Shown: one piece after another, positions 1-9,067 of the stretch
Numbering within the stretch: the first letter of the stretch is position 1
How the letters are laid out: each line of letters starts with the position of its first letter
Assembly (NCBI RefSeq): GCF_003583925.1
Contig: NZ_QYCN01000006.1
Span: forward strand, 1 to 50,937
Reading direction: 5' to 3'
From: Hymenobacter rubripertinctus
GTDB taxonomy: Bacteria > Bacteroidota > Bacteroidia > Cytophagales > Hymenobacteraceae
Length of the DNA stretch: 50,937 nt
Translations under genes and position numbers: made by a program
Notes under the pieces: generated by a model
The model's database searches: none
Told to the model about the DNA's origin: nothing
What the model saw: only the letters and a program-made list of their open reading frames with translations

Positions 1-273
1 GTGCAAAGGTAGCAAACCCGGTGGGAAGTTTGCAAGCCCGCAGCAAAACTATTTTTTCAAGCCCGGGCTGCCTGAGCGGCCGGTCCCTTCCGCGTTTCGG
101 ATTGGGAGTGCAAAAGTGCGCCCTTTCTGCTAACTGTGCAAACCCGGACGACAACTTATTTTGACAACCCAGTCATCTGTAGTTTCGAGTAGGCTGGATA
201 GTAACAGTTTAGCGTCGCGATTAAGTTCGTATTATCCTGATTTTTTTTCTAGTGCTGTGGATAAGCACATGAA
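1..273. other. Gene-free left edge with leftward promoter
   Basis: No convincing coding frame is seen between the left edge and the purA terminator. The only clear signal is a minus-strand promoter at 4-35 that reads off the window. The rest is low-complexity, moderately AT-rich intergenic sequence with several GCAAAC/TTTGC words; I see no repeat family member in it. Confidence 0.5.
4..35 (-). promoter_or_regulatory. Bacteroidota-type promoter reading off the left edge
   Basis: On the minus strand a perfect -7 box TACCTTTG lies at 4-11. A TTG element at 33-35 lies 21 nt upstream of it, matching the TTTG-N19-21-TAnnTTTG pattern. It would drive a leftward gene beyond the window. Confidence 0.55.
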
Positions 274-305
274 AAAACCCGGCTTGCCGTTCGCAATCCG
301 GGTTT
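274..305 (-). terminator. Terminator of the fur-STAS-purA operon
   Basis: In the minus direction a hairpin with AAACCCGG/CCGGGTTT arms, extended inward by TTGC/GCAA around a CGTTC loop, runs directly into a T tract. It begins 25 bases past the purA stop. Confidence 0.85.
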
Positions 306-329
306 CAGGGAAGTGAAACTTATCGCCTA

Positions 330-1601
330 TTATGCCATGTGCAGTGTGCTTACCCGATCGGGGCCGACGCTGACGATGCTTATGGGAACCTCCAGACGCT
401 GTTCGAGGAAGTGAACGTAGTCCTTCAGTTGCTGGGGCAGGGCCTGTGGATCGGTTATTTCCTGAAGGTTGGTGCGCCAGCCCGGTAGGCTTTGGTACAC
501 CGGCGTCAGTTTTTCCAGGTCGCCATAATCGGGCAGGTGGTCAGTTTTCTCACCGTTGGGCAGCTCATAGTGCGTGCAGACCCGAATTTCATCGAACTCA
601 TCGAGCACATCGGCCTTCATGAGGTGGATTTCGGTAACCCCGTTGAGCATGATGCTGTAGCGCAGGGCCGGCAGATCGATCCAGCCGCAACGGCGGGGGC
701 GGCCGGTGGTGGCACCGAATTCGCGGCCGGCCGTACGAATCTGCTCCCCTACCCCATCGTGTAGTTCGGTGGGGAAGGGGCCGCTACCCACGCGGGTGCA
801 ATAGGCCTTGCTGATTCCGTAAACCTTATTGATATGGCGCGGCGCAATGCCGAGGCCGGTGCAGGCCCCAGCCACGATAGTGCTCGATGACGTGACGTAA
901 GGGTAGGTACCAAAATCAATGTCCAGCATGGAGCCCTGGGCCCCTTCGGCCAGTACGTTTTTGCCCTGGCGGAGCAGGTCGTTCAGCAGATACTCCGTGT
1001 CGGTGAGCTGAAGAGTGCGCAGAAACTCAACGGCGGAAAAGAAATCGGCCTCGAATTCTTCAATTTCGAGGCCGCGGCCGTGGAATTCAGCAATGGTGGC
1101 GTGGCGGGCCACGGCTTCCTGGTACCGTTCCCGGAAATCGGACAGGAGAATGTCGCCGACGCGCAGGCCGGTGCGGCCGATTTTATCCTGGTACGTGGGG
1201 CCGATGCCTTTCAGAGTGGAGCCAATTTTGCTGCCACCCCGGGCTTCTTCGTTGATACGGTCCAGAGCACGGTGCGAGGGCAGGATCAGTTGGGCTTTGC
1301 GGGAAACGTACAAGTTCTGGCCCCAGTTCACGCCCCGGTCGGTGAGTTTTTTGAGCTCCTGCCGGAATACCACGGGGTCGAGGACCACGCCGTTGCCGAC
1401 TACATTGATAATATGGGGATGAAAAATACCCGATGGCACCTGGTGCAACACGTGCTTGATACCATCGAAGGTGAGGGTGTGACCGGCATTGGGGCCACCC
1501 TGGAAACGGGCTACTACGTCGTAGGTGGGGGCTAGCACATCGACAATCTTGCCTTTGCCTTCATCTCCCCACTGCAATCCTACTAGTACATCAACGGGCA
1601 T
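330..1601 (-). CDS. purA: Adenylosuccinate synthetase
   Basis: Catalyses GTP-dependent condensation of IMP with aspartate to adenylosuccinate, the first committed step from IMP to AMP, in the cytoplasm. The 423-residue length is typical. The N-terminal GDEGKGK loop (12-18) carries the catalytic Asp13, and GNAGH-type residues end at His41, the same numbering as in the E. coli enzyme. The C-terminal half has the ATTGRPRRCGW nucleotide/substrate segment. The ATG overlaps the TAA of the upstream STAS gene by one base (TAATG), so translation is probably coupled. It is the last gene of the run and is followed by a clear intrinsic terminator. Confidence 0.97.
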   Translation of the reverse strand: MPVDVLVGLQWGDEGKGKIVDVLAPTYDVVARFQGGPNAGHTLTFDGIKHVLHQVPSGIFHPHIINVVGNGVVLDPVVFRQELKKLTDRGVNWGQNLYVSRKAQLILPSHRALDRINEEARGGSKIGSTLKGIGPTYQDKIGRTGLRVGDILLSDFRERYQEAVARHATIAEFHGRGLEIEEFEADFFSAVEFLRTLQLTDTEYLLNDLLRQGKNVLAEGAQGSMLDIDFGTYPYVTSSSTIVAGACTGLGIAPRHINKVYGISKAYCTRVGSGPFPTELHDGVGEQIRTAGREFGATTGRPRRCGWIDLPALRYSIMLNGVTEIHLMKADVLDEFDEIRVCTHYELPNGEKTDHLPDYGDLEKLTPVYQSLPGWRTNLQEITDPQALPQQLKDYVHFLEQRLEVPISIVSVGPDRVSTLHMA

Positions 1602-1948
1602 TAGTTCGCGGTTTTCAGAAGTTGAGCAGCCGATGACTCATCGTCGGCAACGGAAAAAATAGCGTTCAGTTTGGTTAAGGCCAGCATTTTGCGCGGATGG
1701 TCGGCCGGATTGATAAGGACCAGCTCGCCGCCGCGGCTCCGGAACTTGGTCAGCAGCGACACCAGCACCCCGATACCCGTGCTGTTGATGTAGCGAATAC
1801 CCGATAAATCGACGGCGCAATAGCGCAGTTCCTCCCCGAGGTGCTGGTCCACGTTCTGGAGCAGTTGCTGGGTATCGGGGCTGCCGATCAGGTCGCCGGA
1901 GAGGCGCACAAAGAGAATACCGTCTTGGACGGTGGAATCAGTTTTCAT
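1601..1948 (-). CDS. STAS-domain anti-sigma-factor antagonist-like protein
   Basis: A 115-residue single STAS domain of the SpoIIAA/RsbV type. Such proteins usually bind or release an anti-sigma factor depending on phosphorylation of one Ser/Thr. The phosphoacceptor region reads YINSTGIGVL, with Ser56 in the expected place. The start is taken at the ATG opening MKTDSTV because the longer reading is coded inside fur; this leaves an 11-base overlap with fur. The stop overlaps the purA start. No anti-sigma kinase or phosphatase lies nearby, so its partner is unknown. Confidence 0.8.
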   Translation of the reverse strand: MKTDSTVQDGILFVRLSGDLIGSPDTQQLLQNVDQHLGEELRYCAVDLSGIRYINSTGIGVLVSLLTKFRSRGGELVLINPADHPRKMLALTKLNAIFSVADDESSAAQLLKTAN

Positions 1949-2432
1949 CGGCTTGGGAGCGGGCGGCTTTCGCGCGGCAGTCGCCGCACACGCCATAAAG
2001 GTTCAAAGAGTGGTGCAAGATATGGAAGTTGAGTAACTCCCCGACCATCGTTTGGATGCCGTGAATGCGCGGGTCGCAAAATTCGACCACTTTGTGACAC
2101 TCGGTGCAAATGACGTGGTCGTGCTGACGGTAGCCATAACTTTTTTCGTACTGGGCCAGGTTGCGCCCGAACTGATGCTTGCTCACGAGGCCGTGCTCCA
2201 CCAGCAGATCGAGGGTATTGTACACCGTAGCCCGACTCACCTGCAAGCCCTGCTGCTTCATGCCGGCGTAGAGCTCTTCCACGTCGAAGTGGCCGGTGCG
2301 GGAGTAAATTTCCTCCAGAATGGCGTACCGTTCCGACGTTTTACGCAGACCTTTATTTTCGAGGTAAGCAGTGAAAATCTTCTTGACCTCCTCATACTTT
2401 TCCTTGTCCAGATGCTTTGCTGAAGATGCCAT
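1938..2432 (-). CDS. Fur/PerR-family transcriptional repressor
   Basis: A 164-residue metal-dependent regulator of the Fur superfamily. The N-terminal winged helix includes the SRATVYNTLDLLVEHGLV recognition region. Two structural-zinc pairs follow, CTEC and CGDC, with the histidine-rich HDH and HHSLN metal-sensing parts between and around them. It is first in an overlapping three-gene run with a STAS protein and purA. A 14-bp perfect palindrome 7 nt upstream of ATG suggests autoregulation. Whether it senses iron, peroxide or zinc cannot be decided from sequence alone; the upstream palindrome looks more PerR-like than Fur-like. Confidence 0.88.
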   Translation of the reverse strand: MASSAKHLDKEKYEEVKKIFTAYLENKGLRKTSERYAILEEIYSRTGHFDVEELYAGMKQQGLQVSRATVYNTLDLLVEHGLVSKHQFGRNLAQYEKSYGYRQHDHVICTECHKVVEFCDPRIHGIQTMVGELLNFHILHHSLNLYGVCGDCRAKAARSQADEN

Positions 2433-2439
2433 AATGGGG

Positions 2440-2453
2440 CCTTATATATAAGG
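2440..2453. promoter_or_regulatory. Candidate Fur/PerR autoregulatory operator
   Basis: The perfect palindrome CCTTATATATAAGG lies 7 nt upstream of the fur-family start codon. Its TTATA/TATAA halves resemble a PerR-type box. The assignment rests on position and symmetry only. Confidence 0.45.
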
Positions 2454-2577
2454 AGTGAAAACCGGTTTGATTCGTGACTGGAACTCCAGTCTCCAAACGG
2501 GCGCTGGAATCTGGGGGGCACGCTTTTCTTGTGCTGTTTTGTGCGCCCGGTTTTGAGAAATACTTTTTAAGACCACT

Positions 2578-4785
2578 TCAGGAATCGAAGCGTTCCACCG
2601 TCAGCACCCCGCTTACTTTACTCAGGCGCTGAATAAGCCGGTCCAGGTGAGCGGTATCGTTGACGAACACCATGATCTGGCCCTCGAAGATACCGTCGTT
2701 CGAGTCCATCGTGATAGAGCGCATATTCACCTTGAGGCTGGTGCTGATGATGCGCGTCACGTCGTTGACCAGCCCTACCCTATCCGAGCCCTTGATGCGG
2801 ATGCCGGCCAGGAAAGCCAGCTCCAGCTGTTCCGTCCATTTGGCGCGCACAATGCGGTTGCCGTAGTTCGACATCATCTGCACGGCTTTGGGGCAGGAGG
2901 TGCGGTGAATAACGATGCCGTTATCGGTTTCGAAGCCGAACACGTCGTCGCCGGGGATGGGGTTGCAGCAGGGAGCGATGGTATAGTCGAACTTGTCGGT
3001 TCGCTCGCCGATGACCAGCATATTGGCGTTCACGCCCCGCACCTTCTGCACTTCGTGGTCGAAGGCCCGGGGTTCGAGGCGGGAAGGCAGGCGCGGGGTT
3101 TCGCTGGTCGTGTCAAACAGCCCCGCCACGATTTCACGGCCATCAACCTGGCTCACGGCCACGCGGTAGAAGAACTCGGGCAGGTTGGCCGTGTTGAAGT
3201 GGGCCAGCAGGCGGTTCAGGTTCTCCTGGCTGGCTTCCACACCCAGCAGTTCCAACCGCTTTTCCACCAAGAAACGCCCGTCCTCCGATTTGGCTTTGCG
3301 GTCGTCGCGAAGCCAGTCTTTGATGCGGGTGCGGGCCTTGGAGGTGGTCACGTACTGGAGCCACTCCTCAGTGGGCTTCTGCTTCTGAGAGGTCAGCACT
3401 TCCACCTGGTCGCCGTTGCGGAGCTGGTAGCTCAGGGGCCGCAGCTTCTGGTTGACCTTGGCCCCCAGGCATTGCAGGCCGATGTGGGTGTGGATTTCGA
3501 AGGCAAAATCGAGGGCCGTGGCCTTGTCGGGCAGGATGATGAGCTTGCCCTTGGGCGTGAAGGCGTACACCTCCTTCACGAACAGGTTCTGGCGGAACTC
3601 GTCCATGAATTCGAGGGCGCTGGAGTTGTTGGTTTCCAGCATCTCACGCACCTTGTTAATCCAGGCTTCGAGCGTCGACTCGGGCTGGGGTACGCCCGTG
3701 TCCTTGTATTTCCAGTGGGCGGCGTAGCCTTTCTCGGCAATGTCGTCCATGCGGCGGCTGCGCACCTGCACCTCCACCCACTGCCCGGTGCGCGACATGA
3801 CGGTGGTGTGCAGGCTCTCGTAGCCGTTGGCCTTGGGCGTGCTTACCCAGTCGCGCAGGCGGTCGGGGTTGGGTTGGTAGAAATCCGTCACGATGCTGTA
3901 TACCTGCCAGCAGGCTGCCTTTTCCTGTTCCGGCGGCACGTCCAGAATCACCCGCACGGCAAACAGGTCGTACACCTCATCGAAGGTGATGTTCTGCTTG
4001 CGCATCTTTTTGAGGATGGAATAGATGCTTTTGGGCCGCCCCTTCACCTCGTACTGGAAACCCTGCGCTTTCAGTTCCTCATCAATGGGCTGCACGAAGT
4101 CCTTGATAAAGCGGTTGCGCGAAACGCGGCTCTGGCGTACCTGCGTTACCAACTCGTTATATACTTCGGTGTCGGTGTACTTCAGATACAGGTCCTCCAG
4201 CTCCGTTTTGATGGCGTACAGGCCCAGGCGGTGGGCCAGCGGGGCGTAGAGGTAGATGGTTTCGGAGGCAATTTTGAGCTGCTTGTGGCGCGGCATCGAG
4301 TCCAGCGTCCGCATGTTGTGCAGGCGGTCGGCCAGCTTGATAAGAATCACCCGCACGTCGTCGGAGAGGGTGAGCAGCATTTTGCGGAAGTTCTCGGCCT
4401 GCTCGGAGGTACCGTAGTCGAAGACCCCCGAGATTTTGGTGAGCCCATCCACGATGCGCGCCACCTTGGGGCCAAACTCGCGGTTGACGTCGGCCACCTC
4501 CCAGGGCGTATCCTCCACCACGTCGTGCAGCAGCGCCGACACGATGCTGGTAGTGCCGAGGCCGATTTCCTCCACCACGATCTGGGCCACGGCCAGCGGG
4601 TGCATAATGTAGGGCTCGCCCGATTTGCGGCGCATTTCCTTGTGCGCCTCCAGGGACGTGTTGAAGGCCTTTTTGATCAGTTTAGCGTCGCCGTCCTTGA
4701 GGGAGGGTTTGGCGGTGCGAAGCAGGCGGCGGTAGTGACGCAGAATTTCCTGACGCTCTACTTCGGGGTCGATGACAGTGGACAT
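2578..4785 (-). CDS. Bifunctional (p)ppGpp synthetase/hydrolase (RelA/SpoT)
   Basis: Makes and degrades (p)ppGpp, controlling the stringent response. At 735 residues it is a full-length Rsh protein. The HD hydrolase domain is intact (His87-Asp88, Glu91-Asp92, LADRLHN near 151-157). The synthetase domain follows with GRPKSIYSI near 249-256 and YESLHTTV near 322-329. The RLRD segment at 309-312 is the basic R-x-K/R-D type found in bifunctional enzymes rather than the acidic RelA type. A TGS domain (about 405-466) and a C-terminal ACT domain (about 660-735) complete it. It is transcribed alone; a near-consensus TACCTTCG box lies about 45 bp upstream of the start. Confidence 0.96.
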   Translation of the reverse strand: MSTVIDPEVERQEILRHYRRLLRTAKPSLKDGDAKLIKKAFNTSLEAHKEMRRKSGEPYIMHPLAVAQIVVEEIGLGTTSIVSALLHDVVEDTPWEVADVNREFGPKVARIVDGLTKISGVFDYGTSEQAENFRKMLLTLSDDVRVILIKLADRLHNMRTLDSMPRHKQLKIASETIYLYAPLAHRLGLYAIKTELEDLYLKYTDTEVYNELVTQVRQSRVSRNRFIKDFVQPIDEELKAQGFQYEVKGRPKSIYSILKKMRKQNITFDEVYDLFAVRVILDVPPEQEKAACWQVYSIVTDFYQPNPDRLRDWVSTPKANGYESLHTTVMSRTGQWVEVQVRSRRMDDIAEKGYAAHWKYKDTGVPQPESTLEAWINKVREMLETNNSSALEFMDEFRQNLFVKEVYAFTPKGKLIILPDKATALDFAFEIHTHIGLQCLGAKVNQKLRPLSYQLRNGDQVEVLTSQKQKPTEEWLQYVTTSKARTRIKDWLRDDRKAKSEDGRFLVEKRLELLGVEASQENLNRLLAHFNTANLPEFFYRVAVSQVDGREIVAGLFDTTSETPRLPSRLEPRAFDHEVQKVRGVNANMLVIGERTDKFDYTIAPCCNPIPGDDVFGFETDNGIVIHRTSCPKAVQMMSNYGNRIVRAKWTEQLELAFLAGIRIKGSDRVGLVNDVTRIISTSLKVNMRSITMDSNDGIFEGQIMVFVNDTAHLDRLIQRLSKVSGVLTVERFDS

Positions 4786-5018
4786 GGCAGGCAGGCGGCA
4801 CCCGGTGGTGCCAGAAATACGAGTAGCGAAGGTACGGCACTGGCCGGACGCATTCTAGTTAAAAAGCAACAAGAACGGCGGCCACTTGGTGCACAGCACC
4901 CAACGCACGAAGCGGCCGGCGCGCCTGTTGCTAACCCGCTGCTTTGCAAACGGCACCGCGCCCGGGCCTTGTTTCCCCTGAATTTGCCGGCCCGGACAAT
5001 ACGTTATCCGAAAATTCA

Positions 5019-5049
5019 TTGGTTATTTGCCGACACTTGCGTAGTTTTG
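5019..5049 (+). promoter_or_regulatory. Promoter of tRNA-Leu
   Basis: TTG (5019-5021), 20 nt, then a perfect TAGTTTTG -7 box (5042-5049). Transcription should begin near 5056, about 20 nt before the mature tRNA 5' end. This is one of the best promoter matches in the window. Confidence 0.75.
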
Positions 5050-5076
5050 CGCCCCCGAGGTAAACGACTTCGTAAT

Positions 5077-5158
5077 GCGGATGTGGCGAAATTGGTAGAC
5101 GTGCCAGACTTAGGATCTGGTGCCGCAAGGCGTGTGGGTTCGAGTCCCTCCATCCGCA
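5077..5158 (+). tRNA. tRNA-Leu (anticodon UAG)
   Basis: An 82-nt cloverleaf with long variable arm. The acceptor GCGGATG pairs with CATCCGC. The anticodon stem CCAGA/TCTGG encloses the loop CTTAGGA with TAG at 5111-5113. The T arm contains GTTCGAGTC. Position 5158 (A) is the discriminator; the CA that follows could complete an encoded CCA only in part. It reads CUN leucine codons. Confidence 0.97.
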
Positions 5159-5192
5159 CATAGTGGATTTCGGTTTGGCTGAAATCATTATT

Positions 5193-5228
5193 AAACCCTC
5201 AACCCACCCGTTGGGGGTTTCTGTTTTT
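5193..5228 (+). terminator. Terminator after tRNA-Leu
   Basis: An 11-bp stem (AAACCC, wobble, CAAC / GTTG, GGGTTT) with a CCACCC loop is followed by CTGTTTTT. It separates tRNA-Leu from trigger factor. Confidence 0.8.
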
Positions 5229-5285
5229 GTGCCGGCTGCGGCCGGCTCTTTACCCCAACGTAGTACCCTTAACCGACCCTTAGTT

Positions 5286-6614
5286 TTGGACATTACCCTC
5301 GACAAGCAAGACGACCAGCTCAATGCCATCCTGACAGTGAACCTCACGGAGGCTGACTATGCCCCCGCCGTGGAGAGCAAGCTGAAGGAATACAGCAAGA
5401 AGGCGCAGATCAAAGGCTTCCGCCCAGGCAAGGTGCCCGTTACGCTGGTGCGCAAAATGTACGGCAAAGGCATCCTGGTGGACGAAATCAACGGTTTGCT
5501 GGGCAAATCGGTGGATGAGTACATCAAGAGCAACGACCTGAAAATTCTGGGCGAGCCCCTGCCCGTAGCATCCGACATCGATTTCGATGCTCAGAAGGAC
5601 TACGCGTTTCAGTTCGAGCTGGGCCTGCTGCCCGACTTCGAGCTGCCCGCCGACCAGGCCGTGACCGTGGACCGCCACAAGGTGACGCTCGACGAGAACA
5701 CGCTGAAGGAAACCTACGAGCAGCTGGAGCGCCAGTTTGGCGAATCTACCGAGCCCGAAACCGCCGAAGCCGGCGACTACCTGCTTGGCAAGCTCAAGAA
5801 GGCCGACGAGGAAGGCGAAGGTCGGATGGTGATGCTACCGACCAGCAAGCTCAAGAACGACGCCGACAAATTCGTGGGTGCCAAGGCGGAGGACGTGATT
5901 ACGTTCGACCTGAAAAATGCTTTCGACGGCGACGCTACTGCCATTGCTGGTTTCACCGGCATGAGCAAGGAAGAAGCCGGTTCGCTGGAAGGCGACTACA
6001 CGCTGGCCGTGGACAAAGTGCAGCGCACCGCCGCCGCCGAGTTCAACCAGGAGCTGTTCGACAAAGTATTCGGCAAGGACATCGTAACGTCGAAGGAAGA
6101 CTTCGATGAGAAGGTGAGCTCCACCGTGATGGAGAACTACGACCGGGAGTCGGATAACCTGATGAATCGTCAGCTTATTGACAAAATGCTGGAGAACACC
6201 ACCATTGAACTACCCAAGGAGTTCTTCAAAAAGTGGTTGCTGCGGGCCAACGAAGGCAAGCTGACTGCCGAGCAGATTGAGGAGCACTACGACGACTACG
6301 AGAAGGAGCTGAAGTGGTCAATGATCCGCAACAAGGTGGTGGAAGCCAACGCGCTGAAGGTGGAAAACGAGGAAATCGTGGACCGCACGATGCAGAAAAT
6401 CCTGGGTCAGTTCAACATGGAAATGACGCCCGAGCTCGAAGAGTCGGTGCGCGGTTTCGCCGACAACTTCCTGCGCCAGGAAAACGGCAAGAACTACGTG
6501 CAGGAGTACGAAGCCATTCTGGCAGAGAAAGTGCTGGAAAACCTGCGCGGCAAAGTTGTTGTTAACGACAACGAGATTACGGCCGAGGACTTCCGCAATC
6601 AGAACGCCGGCTAA
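5286..6614 (+). CDS. tig: Trigger factor (ribosome-associated chaperone)
   Basis: Binds at the ribosomal tunnel exit and shields nascent chains. The ribosome-docking signature GFRPGKVP sits at residues 44-51, only one residue off the E. coli position, when translation starts at the TTG at 5286 (reading MDITLDKQDD). This gives 442 residues. An upstream in-frame ATG at 5163 would add 41 residues that look like translated intergenic DNA and run through the tRNA terminator, so I reject it. The middle PPIase-like segment is divergent, as in other Bacteroidota, and the C-terminal chaperone arms are helical and charged. It precedes clpP and clpX, a common order. Confidence 0.93.
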   Translation: MDITLDKQDDQLNAILTVNLTEADYAPAVESKLKEYSKKAQIKGFRPGKVPVTLVRKMYGKGILVDEINGLLGKSVDEYIKSNDLKILGEPLPVASDIDFDAQKDYAFQFELGLLPDFELPADQAVTVDRHKVTLDENTLKETYEQLERQFGESTEPETAEAGDYLLGKLKKADEEGEGRMVMLPTSKLKNDADKFVGAKAEDVITFDLKNAFDGDATAIAGFTGMSKEEAGSLEGDYTLAVDKVQRTAAAEFNQELFDKVFGKDIVTSKEDFDEKVSSTVMENYDRESDNLMNRQLIDKMLENTTIELPKEFFKKWLLRANEGKLTAEQIEEHYDDYEKELKWSMIRNKVVEANALKVENEEIVDRTMQKILGQFNMEMTPELEESVRGFADNFLRQENGKNYVQEYEAILAEKVLENLRGKVVVNDNEITAEDFRNQNAG

Positions 6615-6644
6615 TTCTGCCGCCGTTCGGGTTTTCAAAACCAA

Positions 6645-6678
6645 CAAAAAAGCCCTTACTTGTCGTAGGGGCTTTTTT
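6645..6678 (+). terminator. Terminator of tig
   Basis: AAGCCCTTAC and GTAGGGGCTT form a 10-bp stem (one G-T pair) with a TTGTC loop. It is flanked by A6 and T7 runs, 30 bp past the stop. Confidence 0.88.
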
Positions 6679-6683
6679 TATTG

Positions 6684-6783
6684 AGAAGCTAGGAGTCGGG
6701 AGCTAGAAGGTAGAATCGCAATTCTGCTTCTGCCCCCTCGTTCTTAGCCTATCGATTCTAGCTCCTAGCTTCTGTATTCTAAC
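6684..6783. repeat. Inverted heptamer-repeat element before clpP
   Basis: The left arm (6687-6714) is four degenerate 7-mers: AGCTAGG, AGTCGGG, AGCTAGA, AGGTAGA. The right arm (6756-6783) is the same unit inverted: TTCTAGC, TCCTAGC, TTCTGTA, TTCTAAC. A perfect 12-bp inverted match joins 6684-6695 to 6762-6773. The right arm ends 15 nt before the clpP ATG. Confidence 0.75.
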
Positions 6784-6798
6784 TCCTTTTTTCTCTCC

Positions 6799-7509
6799 AT
6801 GCTGAATAGACAAGAGTTTCGCAAGTTCGCCGTGAAAGGCCAGGGCCTGAATGGTTTGGGCGTTGACCAGTATCTGAATCACGTAGAGGGCCAGGTGCGC
6901 AATGGCATGATGCTGCCCTCCAACATGACCCGCTCGGTGATTGAGGAGCGCCCCACCCGTTTCGCCGAAATCGATGTTTTCTCCCGCCTCATCATGGACC
7001 GCATTGTGTTCCTGGGCACCGCCGTGGACGATTACGTGGCCAACATCCTGACGGCGCAGATGCTGTTTTTGGAGTCGGTAGATGCCAAGAAGGACATTCT
7101 GCTCTATATCAACTCGCCCGGTGGCTCGGTGTACGCCGGCCTCGGCATTTATGACACCATGCAGTACGTGAACCCCGACGTGGCTACCATCTGCACCGGC
7201 CTGGCCGCCTCGATGGGCGCCGTGCTACTGGCCGGTGGCGCCAAGGACAAACGTTCGGCCCTGCCCCACGCCCGCGTGATGATTCACCAGCCCTCGGGTG
7301 GTGCCCAGGGTCAGTCGTCGGATATTGAGATTACAGCCCGCGAAATCCTCAAGCTCAAGAAGGAGCTCTACGACATTCTGGCCGAGCATACCGGCAAAAC
7401 CTACCAGGAAATTCACGACAACTCCGACCGTGACTACTGGATGCGCGCCGATGAGGCCAAAGAATACGGCCTGATTGACGAAGTGCTCGAAAAGAAGAAA
7501 GCCGCCTAA
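6799..7509 (+). CDS. clpP: ATP-dependent Clp protease proteolytic subunit
   Basis: Serine peptidase that forms the barrel-shaped proteolytic core used with ClpX or ClpA. The catalytic triad is visible as Ser138 (LAASMGAV), His163 (MIHQPSGG) and Asp212; the 25- and 49-residue spacings equal those of E. coli ClpP. At 236 residues it has an N-terminal extension of about 40 residues relative to mature ClpP, which may be a propeptide. It lies upstream of clpX, separated by a strong terminator, so the two are probably transcribed separately. Confidence 0.97.
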   Translation: MLNRQEFRKFAVKGQGLNGLGVDQYLNHVEGQVRNGMMLPSNMTRSVIEERPTRFAEIDVFSRLIMDRIVFLGTAVDDYVANILTAQMLFLESVDAKKDILLYINSPGGSVYAGLGIYDTMQYVNPDVATICTGLAASMGAVLLAGGAKDKRSALPHARVMIHQPSGGAQGQSSDIEITAREILKLKKELYDILAEHTGKTYQEIHDNSDRDYWMRADEAKEYGLIDEVLEKKKAA

Positions 7510-7578
7510 CTGACCGGGTGAAGTAAAAGAATGGTGTTTTGCCCGGCAGGGCACCGTTCTGCTTGTCAGCCGGATACC

Positions 7579-7606
7579 AAAAAAGCCCGCCCTTGCGGGC
7601 TTTTTT
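7579..7606. terminator. Terminator of clpP
   Basis: Perfect 12-bp stem, AAAAAAGCCCGC pairing with GCGGGCTTTTTT around CCTT. Symmetric A and T tracts make it potentially active in both directions. Confidence 0.92.
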
Positions 7607-7646
7607 GTTTACTTCGCTTTCAGGCCCAACGGCACGTTTTACGGGC

Positions 7647-7675
7647 TTGCCGACGTTAGGCTTTTCGTACCTTTG
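7647..7675 (+). promoter_or_regulatory. Promoter of clpX
   Basis: TTG at 7647-7649, 18 nt, then perfect TACCTTTG at 7668-7675. The predicted transcript start near 7682 leaves about 50 nt before the chosen ATG at 7731. An earlier in-frame ATG at 7692 would have only a leader of about 10 nt. Confidence 0.68.
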
Positions 7676-7730
7676 AAGCAGGGATGGGCGAATGCCCTTT
7701 CCCTCCCCTATCCAGCGAGTTCCTTTGGCA

Positions 7731-8954
7731 ATGGCAGATATTACGTGTTCGTTCTGCGGTAAGAGCAAAAAAGACGTTACGGTGATGATTTCGGGCATTA
7801 ACGCCCACATCTGCGAGCGGTGCGTGGGGCAGGCCCAGCAAATTCTGAACGAGGAGAATAAGATTCGGTCCAATTCCAAGGCGCCGAAGTTCAACCTCGT
7901 GAAGCCGCGGGAGATGAAGGAGTACCTCGACCAGTACGTGGTGGGCCAGGACGAAGCCAAGAAGGTGATGTCGGTGGCCGTGTACAACCACTACAAGCGC
8001 CTGATGCAAACCCCGCAGAAGGACGACGTGGTGATTGAGAAGTCGAACATTATTATGGTGGGCGAAACCGGCACCGGCAAAACGTTCCTTACCCGGATGC
8101 TGGCCAACATTCTGCAAGTGCCCTTCTGTATTGCCGACGCCACCGTGCTCACGGAGGCCGGCTACGTGGGCGAAGACGTGGAAAGCATCCTGACGCGCCT
8201 GCTGCAAGCCGCCGACTACAACGTGGAAGCGGCCGAGCGTGGCATCGTGTACATCGACGAAATCGACAAGATTGCCCGCAAGAGCGACAACCCCAGCATC
8301 ACGCGCGACGTGAGCGGCGAGGGCGTGCAGCAGGCCATGCTGAAGCTACTGGAGGGCACCACGGTGAACGTGCCGCCCCACGGCGGCCGCAAGCACCCCG
8401 AGCAGAAGATGATTACGGTAAACACCGAGAACATCCTCTTTATCTGCGGTGGGGCCTTCGTGGGCATCGAGCGCATCATCAAAAACCGCCTCAACACCAA
8501 GCCCATCGGGTTTGCCAAAACCCAGCTCGACGAGAAGGTGGACACCAACAACTTCCTGCGCTACGTGACGGCCCAGGATCTGAAGTCGTTCGGCCTCATT
8601 CCCGAGCTGATTGGCCGCCTGCCGGTGCTCACCCACCTCAACCCCCTCGACCACGCCACGCTGCGCAAAATCCTCACGGAGCCCAAAAACTCCATCGTCA
8701 AGCAATACCAGCGCCTCTTCGACATGGAAGGCATTGAGCTGAGCTTCTCGGAAGGCGCCCTGGAGTACATTGTGGTGAAGGCCGACGAGTACCGCCTCGG
8801 CGCCCGGGGCCTGCGTAGTATCTGCGAAGGCATCATGACCGACGCCATGTTCGACATGCCCTCCGAGGAAGGTGTAAAAGAACTGGTCATCGACGAGGAC
8901 TATGCCCGGAGCAAGTTCGAGCAGACCGCCATTAAGCAACTACGAGCGGCGTAA
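7731..8954 (+). CDS. clpX: ATP-dependent Clp protease ATPase subunit ClpX
   Basis: AAA+ unfoldase that feeds substrates to ClpP. The N-terminal zinc-binding domain starts [11 protein letters not shown] and has a second CERC pair. Walker A is GETGTGKT, Walker B is [10 protein letters not shown], and the C-terminal sensor region contains GARGLRSI. The 407-residue length fits the family when the second ATG is used; the longer reading from 7692 adds 13 residues with no family resemblance. It has its own promoter and terminator. Confidence 0.97.
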   Translation: MADITCSFCGKSKKDVTVMISGINAHICERCVGQAQQILNEENKIRSNSKAPKFNLVKPREMKEYLDQYVVGQDEAKKVMSVAVYNHYKRLMQTPQKDDVVIEKSNIIMVGETGTGKTFLTRMLANILQVPFCIADATVLTEAGYVGEDVESILTRLLQAADYNVEAAERGIVYIDEIDKIARKSDNPSITRDVSGEGVQQAMLKLLEGTTVNVPPHGGRKHPEQKMITVNTENILFICGGAFVGIERIIKNRLNTKPIGFAKTQLDEKVDTNNFLRYVTAQDLKSFGLIPELIGRLPVLTHLNPLDHATLRKILTEPKNSIVKQYQRLFDMEGIELSFSEGALEYIVVKADEYRLGARGLRSICEGIMTDAMFDMPSEEGVKELVIDEDYARSKFEQTAIKQLRAA

Positions 8955-8973
8955 CGATTCCCGATTATAACGT

Positions 8974-9020
8974 AACAGCCCCGACAGAATATCCTGTCGG
9001 GGCTGTTGCGTTTTTTTTTT
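8974..9020 (+). terminator. Terminator of clpX
   Basis: Perfect 14-bp stem AACAGCCCCGACAG / CTGTCGGGGCTGTT, followed by GCG and ten T residues. Confidence 0.9.
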
Positions 9021-9067
9021 AGCGCGTGTAAACAATCTAATTCCCGCTGTTATTCGCTCGTTCTGCT

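Noticed and set aside
2647..5163. Open frame of over 800 codons on the plus strand across the RelA/SpoT gene
   Set aside because: It mirrors the codon structure of the real gene on the opposite strand and runs through tRNA-Leu. The translation is rich in His, Val and Gly with no domain. Similar antisense frames over the receptor, S1, DUF885 and cphA genes were rejected for the same reason.
5163..5285. Trigger factor starting at the ATG at 5163
   Set aside because: The added 41 residues run through the tRNA terminator and have no trigger-factor character. The TTG at 5286 places the ribosome-binding signature at the family position.
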